Source of the DNA: Pyrenophora tritici-repentis
Lineage: Eukaryota; Ascomycota; Dothideomycetes; Pleosporales; Pleosporaceae
Direction of reading: 5' to 3'
DNA: 64,000 nucleotides
Assembly: GCF_003171515.1 (NCBI RefSeq)
Contig: NC_089394.1
Location: 1 to 64,000, forward strand
The notes under the pieces were generated by a model, which was not told where the DNA came from, did not search any database, and worked only from the letters and a program-made list of their open reading frames with translations. Shown piece by piece: positions 55,537-63,252 of the stretch. A program made the translations under genes and the position numbers. Each line of letters starts with the position of its first letter. Within the stretch, counting starts at the first letter, position 1.

Positions 55537-55821
55537 AAAATAGGGAGATGTTAGTGACGGGGAGGAGAAATACAAAAGAAGCAGTTAAGATTGTGTTAGA
55601 GTAGATTTCGTATAAGGGTTATTCGTTATGTATTTAGTAGAGGGTTAGGCAGGAGAAATAGTAGGGGTAGGAGAGGAATTGTTCGGGGCAGTATTGGATA
55701 GTAAGAGACGCAAATTGATAGTATAACAGAGTATTAATAGGGGGGTTAATAGAGGAAGAGGTAGAGTAGAGGGAGGTAAGAGAGTAGTGGAGGGCGTGGT
55801 TGAAGGGGTTAGGGGTAGAGA
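55537..55821. repeat. Inverted subtelomeric block (matches 4139-4419)
   Basis: Reverse complement of the block 4139-4419 with scattered changes. Here the purine-rich strand is the + strand. It begins immediately at the Gypsy-B LTR, which evidently inserted in this block. Confidence 0.85.
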
Positions 55822-55856
55822 GTTAGGGAGCAGGGTTATGGTTTATAGAGTTGTTA

Positions 55857-55934
55857 GGTGTCATGGATCAAACCCGCGACCTCTAGTAAGCGAGGTGGCC
55901 CGTGCGCCTTAAGCGAAGGCCACAGCCGAACACC
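55857..55934 (-). pseudogene. tRNA-like relic
   Basis: On the - strand there is a possible acceptor pairing GGTGT/ACACC, a D-arm-like TGGCC...TTAAGGCGC as in Leu/Ser tRNAs, an anticodon-stem-like ACCTC...GAGGT, and a B-box-like GGGTTTGATCC. The T-stem does not pair well and the A-box is altered, so it is at most a decayed tRNA or a tRNA-derived SINE piece. Confidence 0.35.
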
Positions 55935-56014
55935 AAAGTTCGACCCGCGCAGGTCTTCGAACCTGCACGCAATATCTCACTTAGTACTTAATACAGATAC
56001 GGTCATCTCAACTA

Positions 56015-56160
56015 TTGACGTCCCTCACATTAGGAAAGAAGAGAATAGTAGAGATAATAGAAAGCAATTATTTAGCGGGAGGGTTATTAGATTATAGAGT
56101 TGATAGCGGAGTAGAGGTGATTAAAGATATAGATAGTAGGGTAGATGGTAGTAGCCGAGA
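56015..56160 (+). pseudogene. Relic of the telomere-linked helicase C-terminus, inverted
   Basis: Reads L-G-K-K-R-I-V-E-I-I-E-S-N-Y-L-A-G, matching L-G-K-K-R-L-L-E-T-V-E-S-N-N-L-A-G near the end of the gene at 8291-9013. Similarity continues at DNA level past the ancestral stop (GGCGAGTAGAGG-like). The relic is AT-richer than the gene, consistent with decay by C-to-T mutation. Confidence 0.7.
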
Positions 56161-56522
56161 TATTGTACACAGGCATAATGGTTTATTATTAATAAAGAGG
56201 GATTTTTACAAAAGTGTAAAATTGGGATGAAATAAGATTCATAATCAAGGAATATTATTATTATTTATTGAAAAGCTGGCACTATTAGTAGTAGTATGAC
56301 TACCTAATAGAGCGCTCTCTAAGGCACAACGGTAGTGGTGGTACGACTCGTATTGTATTGACTAAGGAGCTATTCACACGTTCGTAGATCCGTGTTGCGT
56401 GCAGCTGCGTCCAAGCTCCCCGCTAGGACCCACCTGCACGTGTCACCAATCATGTGACTACTCCTCCGCTTGATACCACCAAGTCACTTACGGACTGTAT
56501 TCTCAACAATAATAATAATAAT
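56161..56522. other. No gene recognised
   Basis: AT-rich sequence, then from about 56380 a GC-richer unassigned segment with CCCACCTGCACGTGTCACC, ending in an AATAATAATAATAATAA run at about 56507-56525 that looks like a LINE 3' tail. Confidence 0.5.
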
Positions 56523-56590
56523 AAAGTGCCGAGGAAGCTCCGAAGGTTCCACCGAGGATCACCATAGCATCTGGGCTCTAGCCCGTTACA
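56523..56590. repeat. Gypsy-B LTR fragment
   Basis: TAAAGTGCCGAGGAAGCTCC through CTCTAGCCCGTTACA matches one end of the Gypsy-B LTR and is truncated at its left. Confidence 0.9.
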
Positions 56591-56592
56591 GC

Positions 56593-56754
56593 CACAGTCC
56601 GCAACAATCAATTAAGTGGGTCCTAGAAGGTTCAGATTGGATTGATTGATTACCGCTTTAAGCCTAGTAGTTACCTATAGGAGTTTAAGCCCTACCTAGA
56701 TAGGTAAGTGGGTCTAGGAGAGTGACCGGATTGAATTGATTGTTGCGGAGTCTA
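56593..56754 (-). mobile_element. 162-bp hAT-type MITE, copy 8
   Basis: Inverted relative to copies 1-6, with target duplication GTTACAGC at 56585-56592 and 56755-56762. It inserted at the edge of the Gypsy-B LTR fragment. Confidence 0.96.
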
Positions 56755-56762
56755 GTTACAGC

Positions 56763-57003
56763 AACGATCCTTACAGCTGAAGTTAGTAAGCTTCGACAGG
56801 CTAGTCAGCGCCAGCAGCGTAAGAAGCAACAGCGCCGACAGTATATAGCCTGTGGAGGAGCTCTGCGGGTAGAGGAAGGTCAATTGCTTGCTGCAGAGGC
56901 TGAAAGAGTGCTCCAGAAGGTAGAGCAGGCAGGGCAGCCAAGCAGGCCTCGGGCACCACCAACCTGCACCAATTGCCACGAAAAAGGCCATAAACGGACT
57001 TAG
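56763..57003 (+). pseudogene. Pogo/Fot1-type (DDE_1) transposase, C-terminal relic
   Basis: A basic helix (Q-R-Q-Q-R-K-K-Q-Q-R-R), then G-G-A-L-R-V-E-E-G-Q and a terminal C-T-N-C-x4-H resemble the tail of fungal pogo-like transposases, which end in a zinc-knuckle-like motif. A TAG stop comes just before a TGT codon that would supply the final Cys, so the knuckle is cut by a nonsense codon. The catalytic domain is absent. Confidence 0.55.
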
Positions 57004-57709
57004 TGTACTAATAGATAGCGCGCATCTAATAGATCTATTTTCTATATCTTTTATTGCGTGGTTGTAGAGCTACTGCAAGAAGACGCGTCGCGATTTTGGT
57101 GGGGCGGGCCGAGGAGTGGTTTGGGCCGAGGAGTGGTGAGACACGTTAAGATAGGTAGGGACATTACGCAGTTGACATGTGAACCGCCTTCACAGTACTT
57201 ATTCAATGCCGGTGCATCTAAAGAACTGGCACAGGCCCAATCGAATGCTAACGCAGATGCGATTAGAAGAGGTGTAGATAACAAAATCAGGCTCAGTTTC
57301 ATATTGTGAGTGAAGCAACGAGGAAGGTGTAGAAGGAACCTAGTAAGAAGGGGACAAGATGTTTATACATAATAAGCCAAATCTCTGATTCTCCGTGACG
57401 GAGCCGGCGATACTTTGAGGGCCTGTGTGCTTAGGGAGCTATCACCAGGATACACCGCGATTGTGTTCGATGCTGACTCATCTAATGTCCGTCTTAGAAG
57501 GACAAACTTCGGCGGCGGCGCAACTCTAACTAGAGAGAGCCCATCACATCGGCACCCAGGTCGCCGGCGTAGTCTGTGCAGGAACACCAAGGTTCTAAAC
57601 TATGACACAGTGAGACCGAATATTAGTTGAGCCGTCGATCTTTTCTAGGGTGTCACAGACATAGATGCAGTAAGACCGAATGTTAGGTAAGCTATCGATC
57701 CTTTCTAGG
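57004..57709. other. Unassigned sequence
   Basis: No recognisable gene. Short open frames (for example 57058-57309) have no known motif. A GGGCCGAGGAGTGGT unit is repeated at about 57107 and 57123. At about 57600-57709 an imperfect direct repeat of about 53 bp is seen (GACCGAAT(A/G)TTAG ... TCGATC(T/C)TTTCTAGG). Confidence 0.5.
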
Positions 57710-57924
57710 TGTGAACGGTCTGTAGGTACTGTATTCCAGCTACCCAATCCAGATGCTATTTACAGTCGAGATGAAGAGAAGAAGAGGAAGTGGGCGGCCA
57801 TCCCGCTTTGTTTGGGTTGGCGCACGGCGCACGGTGCACGGGCTGCTGGGGGAAGGAGTGATAGAAGGAAGGAAGCGACTAGGCCAGCGGCCTAGTCATG
57901 TGACTTAGGGCTCAGCCCATTACA
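57710..57924 (-). mobile_element. Solo LTR related to Gypsy-A
   Basis: On the - strand it reads TGTAATGGGCTGAGCCCTAA...CCGTTCACA, close to the Gypsy-A LTR but with an enlarged purine-rich interior. No matching 5-bp flanks, so it is old or rearranged. Confidence 0.8.
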
Positions 57925-57942
57925 ATACGAGCTTACAGCCGA

Positions 57943-58234
57943 TCCACTAATACGAGCTTACAGCTGTCAGATATTCAGTCTCATCTGGAATACTGATGAA
58001 ATAGGTAATAATAGTGATGATATTGATGATTAATTGTGTTGTGGTTCTGTCTACGGTTGTGGGCATACCTTGGGGGTGCCAAGCCTTCCTCTGATCCGAT
58101 TGGCTCTCACAGATGCCGGGTCGCGCTAGTCTAACCCAGCGTCTGTACGCTCTTCTCTTCAACAGTGCTATTATCTGACAACAGCCAATCCACCAACACG
58201 AGCTTACAGGTTCCACTCGCTTGAAGGTTCCACT
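57943..58234. repeat. Short direct repeats around the solo LTR
   Basis: About three copies of a 24-bp unit (ACGAGCTTACAGCC(G/A)ATCCAC), split by the solo LTR. Then come two copies of GGTTCCACTCGCTT at about 58209 and 58226, which lie just past the 3' end of the gene at 58264-58633. Confidence 0.7.
57965..58180. mobile_element. Solo LTR of a Copia-1-like family
   Basis: 216 bp with TGTCAGATA...TATCTGACA ends, similar to Copia-1 LTR ends, and a 5-bp target duplication ACAGC at 57960-57964 and 58181-58185. Shares GTTCTGTCTACGG-like text with the Copia-1 LTR. Confidence 0.85.
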
Positions 58235-58248
58235 CGCTTATCACCTAC

Positions 58249-58272
58249 GTTAAGCCCTAAGCCCTAAGCCCA
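58249..58272 (-). repeat. TTAGGGC telomere-like repeats over the SSP1 stop codon
   Basis: On the - strand the gene end reads GGGCTTAGGGCTTAGGGCTTAAC. The TAG stop of the gene lies inside the first repeat. A similar run follows the paralogue at 63601-63646. Confidence 0.85.
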
Positions 58273-58633
58273 CTCTTTAGCCCAGCAGTTAGAGTCTCCA
58301 GTGGCCCCATGATTGTTACAGGTTTCCCTGAAGCGACAGTTGTTGAAGGACAAAATCGCTCCTCCAGCTGCTCCAGCATGGATAGCCGCGGCAGCGCAGT
58401 AGTGACGGCCGTCATCAAACACGTCATAATTTCCACTGAAGTTGGCACATGCTTTCTGGGTAGCGTCATCGTTGAAACTGCCATCGCTGTTTTGGCAAAG
58501 ACAATTATCATAGACGGCGCAAGCCATACTCAAGGCAGGAAGTAAGGTAAAGAGGGTGGCGGCAGTCTGAATGCATATTAGACTAGTTATTTAAAGTAAA
58601 CTATAAACTTTTTCTACTTACTAGGAACTTCAT
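58264..58633 (-). CDS. SSP1: small secreted cysteine-rich protein
   Basis: Model: exon 1 58633-58622 (M-K-F-L), intron 58621-58567 (55 nt, GTAAGT...TTCAG), exon 2 58566-58264; 104 residues. The spliced N-terminus is a signal peptide (M-K-F-L-T-A-A-T-L-F-T-L-L-P-A-L-S-M-A) with likely cleavage after S-M-A. The mature part has eight cysteines in the order C-x5-C-x-C-x15-C-x16-C-x19-C-x5-C-x10-C-W, with F-D-D-G-R-H-Y-C and N-N-C-R-F. It shares this frame with SSP2 and SSP3. A TATA-like ATATAAAT lies about 130 bp upstream (58765-58772). Secretion is inferred. The family is effector-like, but I cannot name it. It is divergently oriented to SSP2. Confidence 0.82.
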
Positions 58634-58852
58634 GATGATAAGGATACAGGTCGTTGCTTGAACTGTAATGCTCTGGCAGATAGAATTCGCAATAGAGGAA
58701 GGTCTAAGAAAGGAGTAGTCTGATAGTAGGTATAGAATCTTATCTTTATGCGAAGGTAGCTATTATTTATATGTAAGGAACGCTCCTAGCGTGCATAATA
58801 GCTTCTTTCTCTAGCTCTCTAGTACTAACCTAAGCTAGCTAACGCTAGTAAG
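58634..58852. promoter_or_regulatory. Upstream region of SSP1
   Basis: AT-rich, with ATATAAAT on the - strand at 58765-58772 as the probable TATA element. No other feature is recognised before the MITE. Confidence 0.5.
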
Positions 58853-59013
58853 CACAGAAGGCAACAATCAAATCAAATAATAGCTCAAATCTAGGCGCTA
58901 ACCCAACAGGGTAAGAGTTAAGCCTTTATAGGAAGCCGTTAAACCTAAAGCGGTAATCAAACAAATCAAATATTGAATCCTAAGCCCCACTTATTTGATT
59001 GTTGCCTTCTGTG
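58853..59013. mobile_element. 161-bp hAT-type MITE, family B, copy 1
   Basis: Terminal inverted repeats CACAGAAGGCAACAATCAAA with target duplication CTAGTAAG at 58845-58852 and 59014-59021. It shares GGCAACAATCAA, AAAGCGGTAATCAA and CCACTTATTTGATTGTTGCC-like ends with the 162-bp family, so the two are related. It lies between the divergent SSP1 and SSP2 genes. Confidence 0.95.
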
Positions 59014-59021
59014 CTAGTAAG

Positions 59022-59275
59022 CGTGTTAGGGTACTCTCGCCCGAGCGCCTTCTCTCGTGTTAGATCGCCTAGGGATTACCGCCGTCCTCGTGTTGGGGTA
59101 CTCTCGCCCGAGCGCCTTCTCTCGTGTTGGATCGCCTAGGGATTACCGCCGTCCTCGTGTTGGGGTACTCTCGCCCGAGCGCCTTCTCTCGTGTTGGATC
59201 GCCTAGGGATTACCGCCGTCCTCGTGTTGGGGTACTCTCGCCCGAGCGCCTTCTCTCGTGTTAGATCACCTAGGG
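59022..59275. repeat. 67-bp tandem repeat array upstream of SSP2
   Basis: Nearly four copies starting at 59022, 59089, 59156 and 59223. Each unit combines a 34-bp part (CGTGTTGGGGTACTCTCGCC...) and a 33-bp part (CGTGTTGGATCGCCTAGGGA...). The same units occur inverted upstream of SSP3 at 62553-63045. Confidence 0.95.
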
Positions 59276-59345
59276 ATACACAGACTTTCGGCGCTACCTC
59301 GTTGAGCTGTTAGACTTACGAATTGTATCTCTTCATCGTCACAGG

Positions 59346-59353
59346 TATATATT
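59346..59353 (+). promoter_or_regulatory. TATA box of SSP2
   Basis: TATATATT about 115 bp before the ATG, followed by GCCTCTATTCC. SSP3 has TATATATAT followed by CCCGTCTATTCC at the same distance. Confidence 0.7.
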
Positions 59354-59466
59354 GCCTCTATTCCATTAGCTTTTTGTTTGGCACATCAGTCAACAAAATA
59401 CATTAGAACTTCCTTCCATCTCCGAACAAACAAATACGCACATTATCGCTACTCCTTCACCTTATA

Positions 59467-59799
59467 ATGAAGGTATAACTACCATATCTCATCTTCCTTT
59501 ATTTTTACTTAGCTAATAATAACTAGGTTCCTACTCTTGCTATCCTTGCCGTCGCGCCGGCCATGGTCAATGCCTGCGCTGGGTACCGTTATTGCCGCTG
59601 TGGTAATATCGACGACACTAAAACCGTATCTGTCTGCCAAAACTGGTTCAGCGGCAAAACCTCGGTAGAGACCTTCGAAGACGGGCACAAATACTGCAAG
59701 ATCGATGGATTTTTTACCACTGGGCTCAATAATTGCGATTTCAAGCTTGCCTGCAGTAATGGCTTCGACTCTGATTGCTGGGTAAATATCGGTCACTGA
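59467..59799 (+). CDS. SSP2: small secreted cysteine-rich protein
   Basis: Model: exon 1 59467-59472 (M-K), intron 59473-59526 (54 nt, GTATAA...ACTAG), exon 2 59527-59799; 92 residues. The spliced N-terminus is a signal peptide (M-K-V-P-T-L-A-I-L-A-V-A-P-A-M-V-N-A) before the first Cys. The mature protein has C-x5-C-x-C-x11-C-x19-C-x12-C-x5-C-x7-C-W, with T-F-E-D-G-H-K-Y-C, N-N-C-D-F-K-L-A-C and D-S-D-C-W. An earlier acceptor (CTTAG at about 59512) would lead to stops, so 59526 is chosen. It is closest to SSP3. The pattern suggests a disulfide-stabilised secreted effector-like protein, with unknown target. Confidence 0.85.
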
Positions 59800-60387
59800 T
59801 TTACATAAACAATTCCTTAGGTCTAGGAGACATGGGTTTAGTGTAACGCTGTTATAATAATGCCAAGCTTCAGACCCATTCCGGAACGGGATTGGAGGGA
59901 GTATTTGTGTCAGATTGAGATGGATTATCAAAGATGGGTGAATAATGATGAATTATTGATCGTATTGCTTGATCTGATCTGAGTTGTTCTTGTGTCTGCC
60001 CTGATCCACGCTGATCCAAAGGGGTTGGATTAGATGGATCGCGGTGGATCTCCGCGCTGACTAATCTGACTGATCCATAGAATCCGGGTGCTCCGATCCA
60101 CACCCGGATTCTGTCCACCACCCAAGATATGCCCATATTCTGACAATCTGCCGCCCACTCCTCAGTCCGTTGTCCTAGGGTCGGACCTGACTCGGACCCG
60201 ACCTGGACAGGTATATAGGGAGACACTTCCTGTAGCTAGTTCTGTAGACTTTTGATATCCTTTTGTATAAGGCCTATAGGTGTCTATTCGAATCAAGGCT
60301 CGTTTGATGTCCCACGCACTCCTATATGCCTCTGAGTGACACTACCGCCGATACTGATCCAAGTAGTCTTGCCTGCGCCGTTACAAA
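59800..60387. other. No gene recognised
   Basis: Mixed-composition sequence with several GATCCA/TGATCC motifs (59990-60110), possibly part of an old LTR element. No open frame with a recognisable domain. Confidence 0.5.
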
Positions 60388-60581
60388 TGTGATGGGCTAG
60401 AGCCCTTTGGCTATATCCTTGGTGAGACCTCGGTGCATTGCCATAGCACTTAGGATAGCGGGGAGCTTATTTATCCGAACGCCGCGTGGATATAAGCCCT
60501 CTAGTAGATAGATCTGTAGTTCTCCATTAAATACAACTTCAGTAAACCTATGCAATTGCTCCCTAAGCGTAGCCCCTTACA
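60388..60581 (+). mobile_element. Solo LTR, Gypsy-B-related
   Basis: TGTGATGGGCTAGAGCCC...AGCCCCTTACA; both ends match the Gypsy-B LTR ends while the interior is diverged. No clear 5-bp duplication. Confidence 0.65.
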
Positions 60582-61007
60582 AATTAGACTTATTAGAGGG
60601 TAGTAGTGATGCCGTAGGGGCGGGTCATCACAACGCAGTATAGTAACAATACTATAGATAATTAATAGAGGCGTCGTATCTAACGTAAAGAATATAGTTA
60701 AGTATAGTACGTATATAATAAATATACGCGAATAAGTAAGTAGCATTTAAGCGTATACTAAACTTATTTAAGTAGACTCTCTAAGTAATATAACCTATTC
60801 CATAAGCAAGCTGGTCACACAAGGAAGCTAGTCAGCCGAATTTACTAAGAAAAACCCTGAGTTCACCTACATATAACTTTTTCCCTACTAAATAGAATCC
60901 TCTAATTTTTCTTATAGCTCAGCTACATCTATATGAAGATTTTAGTTCTAGAGTTTTAAAGCTAACCTATTCTACAAGCAAGCTGGCCACATAAGTAAGC
61001 TGGCCAC
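60582..61007. other. AT-rich decayed sequence
   Basis: Rich in TATA/TAA steps with few CG dinucleotides in its middle, suggesting mutated repeat DNA. AACCTATTC(C/T)A(T/C)AAGCAAGCTGG occurs at about 60790 and 60964, and AAGCTGGCCAC recurs at about 60997. No gene. Confidence 0.5.
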
Positions 61008-61263
61008 TGTAACAGGCTGAGCCTATTACATGCGCTACGCTGTGTGCGTAGCTGTCGTCATGCGATTCCTTCGAGATACATCTATAGGTTTCTGTCATCA
61101 TCCATCTAATTCTACTTCGGCCCATCTTCGGTCCGCTCCTGTATTTATGTACAGCTAGCATCCTTTTGTAGCTCTTTGTCAAATCCACTCTGTTACAAGG
61201 CATCTCTTGATCAGTCATCTGTGTATCGTCATCGATACGGCAGCTGGGGTCTAGCCCCTTACA
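61008..61263 (+). mobile_element. Solo LTR inserted in a LINE relic
   Basis: TGTAACAGGCTGAGCCTATT...CTAGCCCCTTACA, 256 bp, ends like the Gypsy-A/B LTRs. LINE coding sequence begins directly after it. No duplication is seen. Confidence 0.6.
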
Positions 61264-61612
61264 GAGAGACTGCAATCTATGTATATGCTACAAACCACAA
61301 ACACCACAGCATCTACTTCTAGATTGCAAACAGTACAAAACACATCGAAATACACTCAAAGAAGCAATACCACACAGACCCATCACCCTCCCACTTCTCC
61401 TCCAAACAAAGACAGGCATCAAAGCTACTCTAGCCTTTATTGCAAGTACTGGGATTGGCACGAGAAAATGGCACCTTGGGCAAACCACCGAACAGACAGA
61501 CACTGTATAAAACTACAAAAACAATATTTCCTTATCCAAAAGAGCCCGCTGCTACATCTCTTTCTATTCACCACACTGCTCTTTAGCACCCGCGCCAATG
61601 GAAGACTAGCTC
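61264..61612 (+). pseudogene. LINE ORF2 3' relic, + strand
   Basis: Reads Q-T-P-Q-H-L-L-L-D-C, then G-I-K-A-T-L-A-F-I-A-S-T-G-I-G-T-R-K-W-H, ending Q-T-D-T-V-stop. It matches the C-terminus of the LINE ORF2 at 17418 (G-T-R-K-W-Y-L-G-Q). It is then cut within the 3' UTR at about 61612. Confidence 0.88.
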
Positions 61613-61905
61613 TGAGATTATTATTATTATTATTATTATTATATTTCCATTAGAGTCCTGTATCAGTCGGTGACTATGTAGGACTTTGGCTAAGCCGTTC
61701 TATGTATGTTGTTCAATATGGAGTTTCTATAGGTCTTGTACAATTTGGAGGATAGTTGCGTAGTCCAATTTCCGAGCTAGTCTTCCGTTGGCGCGGGTGC
61801 TAAAGAGCAGTGTGGTGAACAGAAAGAGATGTAACAGCGAGCTCTTTGCGAAAAGAAATATTGTTTGTAGTTTTATACAGTGTCTGTCTGTTGTTTTGTG
61901 TAGGC
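61613..61905 (-). pseudogene. LINE 3' end relic, - strand
   Basis: Starts with an ATT repeat (61617-61643), then the complement of the LINE 3' UTR (CCATTAGAGTCCTGTATCAG...GGACTTTGGC) and the last codons of ORF2 on the - strand. It is tail-to-tail with the + strand relic. Confidence 0.85.
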
Positions 61906-62369
61906 GTCTGTATATAGGGATCTACAAGAGAGAGAATAGATCTATACATCTAGTGCCTGGTCGGTGTTTTGCTCGTGCGTGTGCTGGTGACAGCAGGTGC
62001 TGGAGCGGTTCGGTATATGGGGTCGGTATATCGAGTTGGTTTAGGGCGTTCGGGTATAGGTAGCATCTAGATATATAGGCCTATTACTTTGCAGCAATAG
62101 AGCTATATACCTAAGGAAGAGCCGTTGCTCTGTCGGTTTCGTAGAGGGTGCCTTCGATCGAACATCTAAAATCAGTTGGCGCACGGACCACTTGCAGAGA
62201 TTTCTCTCAACTAAGGCCAGGTCACAACTCTGTCAAAGTTGCAGCGGCCAGCGCGCCCGCCACAACGCCTGCACGCAGAAACAGGCGTTGGAAACTAATT
62301 CTAGGAAGGCATTTCAATAGATTTGAGATGAAAAAAGGGTAATCCAGGACCTTTTTGTCATCTCGAAAA
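61906..62369. other. No gene recognised
   Basis: Unassigned sequence between two LINE 3' ends. A short open frame (62148-62342) has no recognisable motif. Confidence 0.5.
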
Positions 62370-62542
62370 GTTGGTGTTCGATGTAGCTCTGAGATTGGAG
62401 TACGCAAAACACCACCCAAATTGTACAAGACCCATAGAAACTCCACAACGACCATCATACATAGAACGGCTTAGCCAAAGTCCTACATAGTCACCGACTG
62501 ATACAGGACTCTAATGGAAATATAATAATAATAATAATAAGC
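62370..62542 (+). repeat. LINE 3' end, + strand, inverted copy of 61617-61795
   Basis: ACAAGACCCATAGAAACTCC and GGCTTAGCCAAAGTCCTACA, then CTAATGGAAATATAATAATAA, are the complement of the - strand relic. It ends in a TAA tail at the start of the 67-bp-type repeats. Confidence 0.85.
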
Positions 62543-62552
62543 GAATGCGCGA

Positions 62553-63045
62553 ATATTAACGCAGGGACGGCGGTAATCCCCAAGCGATCCAACACGAGGA
62601 CGGCGGTAATCCCTAGGCGATCCAACACGAAAGAAGGCGCTCGGGCGAGAGTACCCCAACACGAGGACGGCGGTAATCCCCAAGCGATCCAACACGACAC
62701 AGAAGGCAACAATCAAATCAAATAATAGCTCAAATCTAGGCGCTAACCCAACAGGGTAAGAGTTAAGCCTTTATAGGAAGCCGTTAAACCTAAAGCGGTA
62801 ATCAAACAAATCAAATATTGAATCCTAAGCCCCACTTATTTGATTGTTGCCTTCTGTGCAACACGAGGACGGCGGTAATCCCTAGGCGATCCAACACGAA
62901 AGAAGGCGCTCGGGCGAGAGTACCCCAACACGAGGACGGCGGTAATCCCCAAGCGATCCAACACGAGGACGGCGGTAATCCCTAGGCGATCTAACACGAG
63001 AGAAGGCGCTCGGGCGAGAGTACCCCAACACGAGGACGGCGGTGT
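62553..63045. repeat. 67-bp-type tandem repeat array upstream of SSP3 (inverted)
   Basis: Units CACGAGGACGGCGGTAATCC, CTAGGCGATCCAACACG and GAAGGCGCTCGGGCGAGAGT are the complement of the array at 59022-59275, in a mixed order of 33-bp and 34-bp parts. Interrupted by MITE-B copy 2. Just after it, GAGGTAGCGCTGAAAGTCTG is the complement of a string that follows the SSP2 array. Confidence 0.93.
62698..62858. mobile_element. 161-bp hAT-type MITE, family B, copy 2
   Basis: Looks identical to copy 1. Target duplication CAACACGA at 62690-62697 and 62859-62866, made from the repeat unit itself. Confidence 0.95.
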
Positions 63046-63141
63046 GTCTTGAATTCACGAGGTAGCGCTGAAAGTCTGTGTCTTGAATTTCTCGTACCGT
63101 CTACGATTAGATTAAATAAGCACTATCCCTGCTAATTCTTG

Positions 63142-63150
63142 TATATATAT
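63142..63150 (+). promoter_or_regulatory. TATA box of SSP3
   Basis: TATATATAT about 105 bp upstream of the ATG, followed by CCCGTCTATTCC, parallel to SSP2. Confidence 0.7.
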
Positions 63151-63252
63151 CCCGTCTATTCCTTCAAGTGTACATTAAGCACATCAAGCAAATTTATCAT
63201 CAGCAAAACAATTCACATCTCCAACAACAACAAATCTCTAAATCAGACAAAA

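Noticed and set aside
55171..55575. 134-codon - strand frame over the Gypsy-B LTR and leader
   Set aside because: It reads the LTR and direct repeats, lies outside gag, and has no recognisable domain.
60501..61653. Small ORFs in the AT-rich and LINE-relic interval as new genes
   Set aside because: They overlap LTR or LINE relics or have only compositional bias; no motifs.
59022..63045. 67-bp repeats as a CRISPR array
   Set aside because: Contiguous tandem units without spacers in a fungal chromosome; no associated genes.
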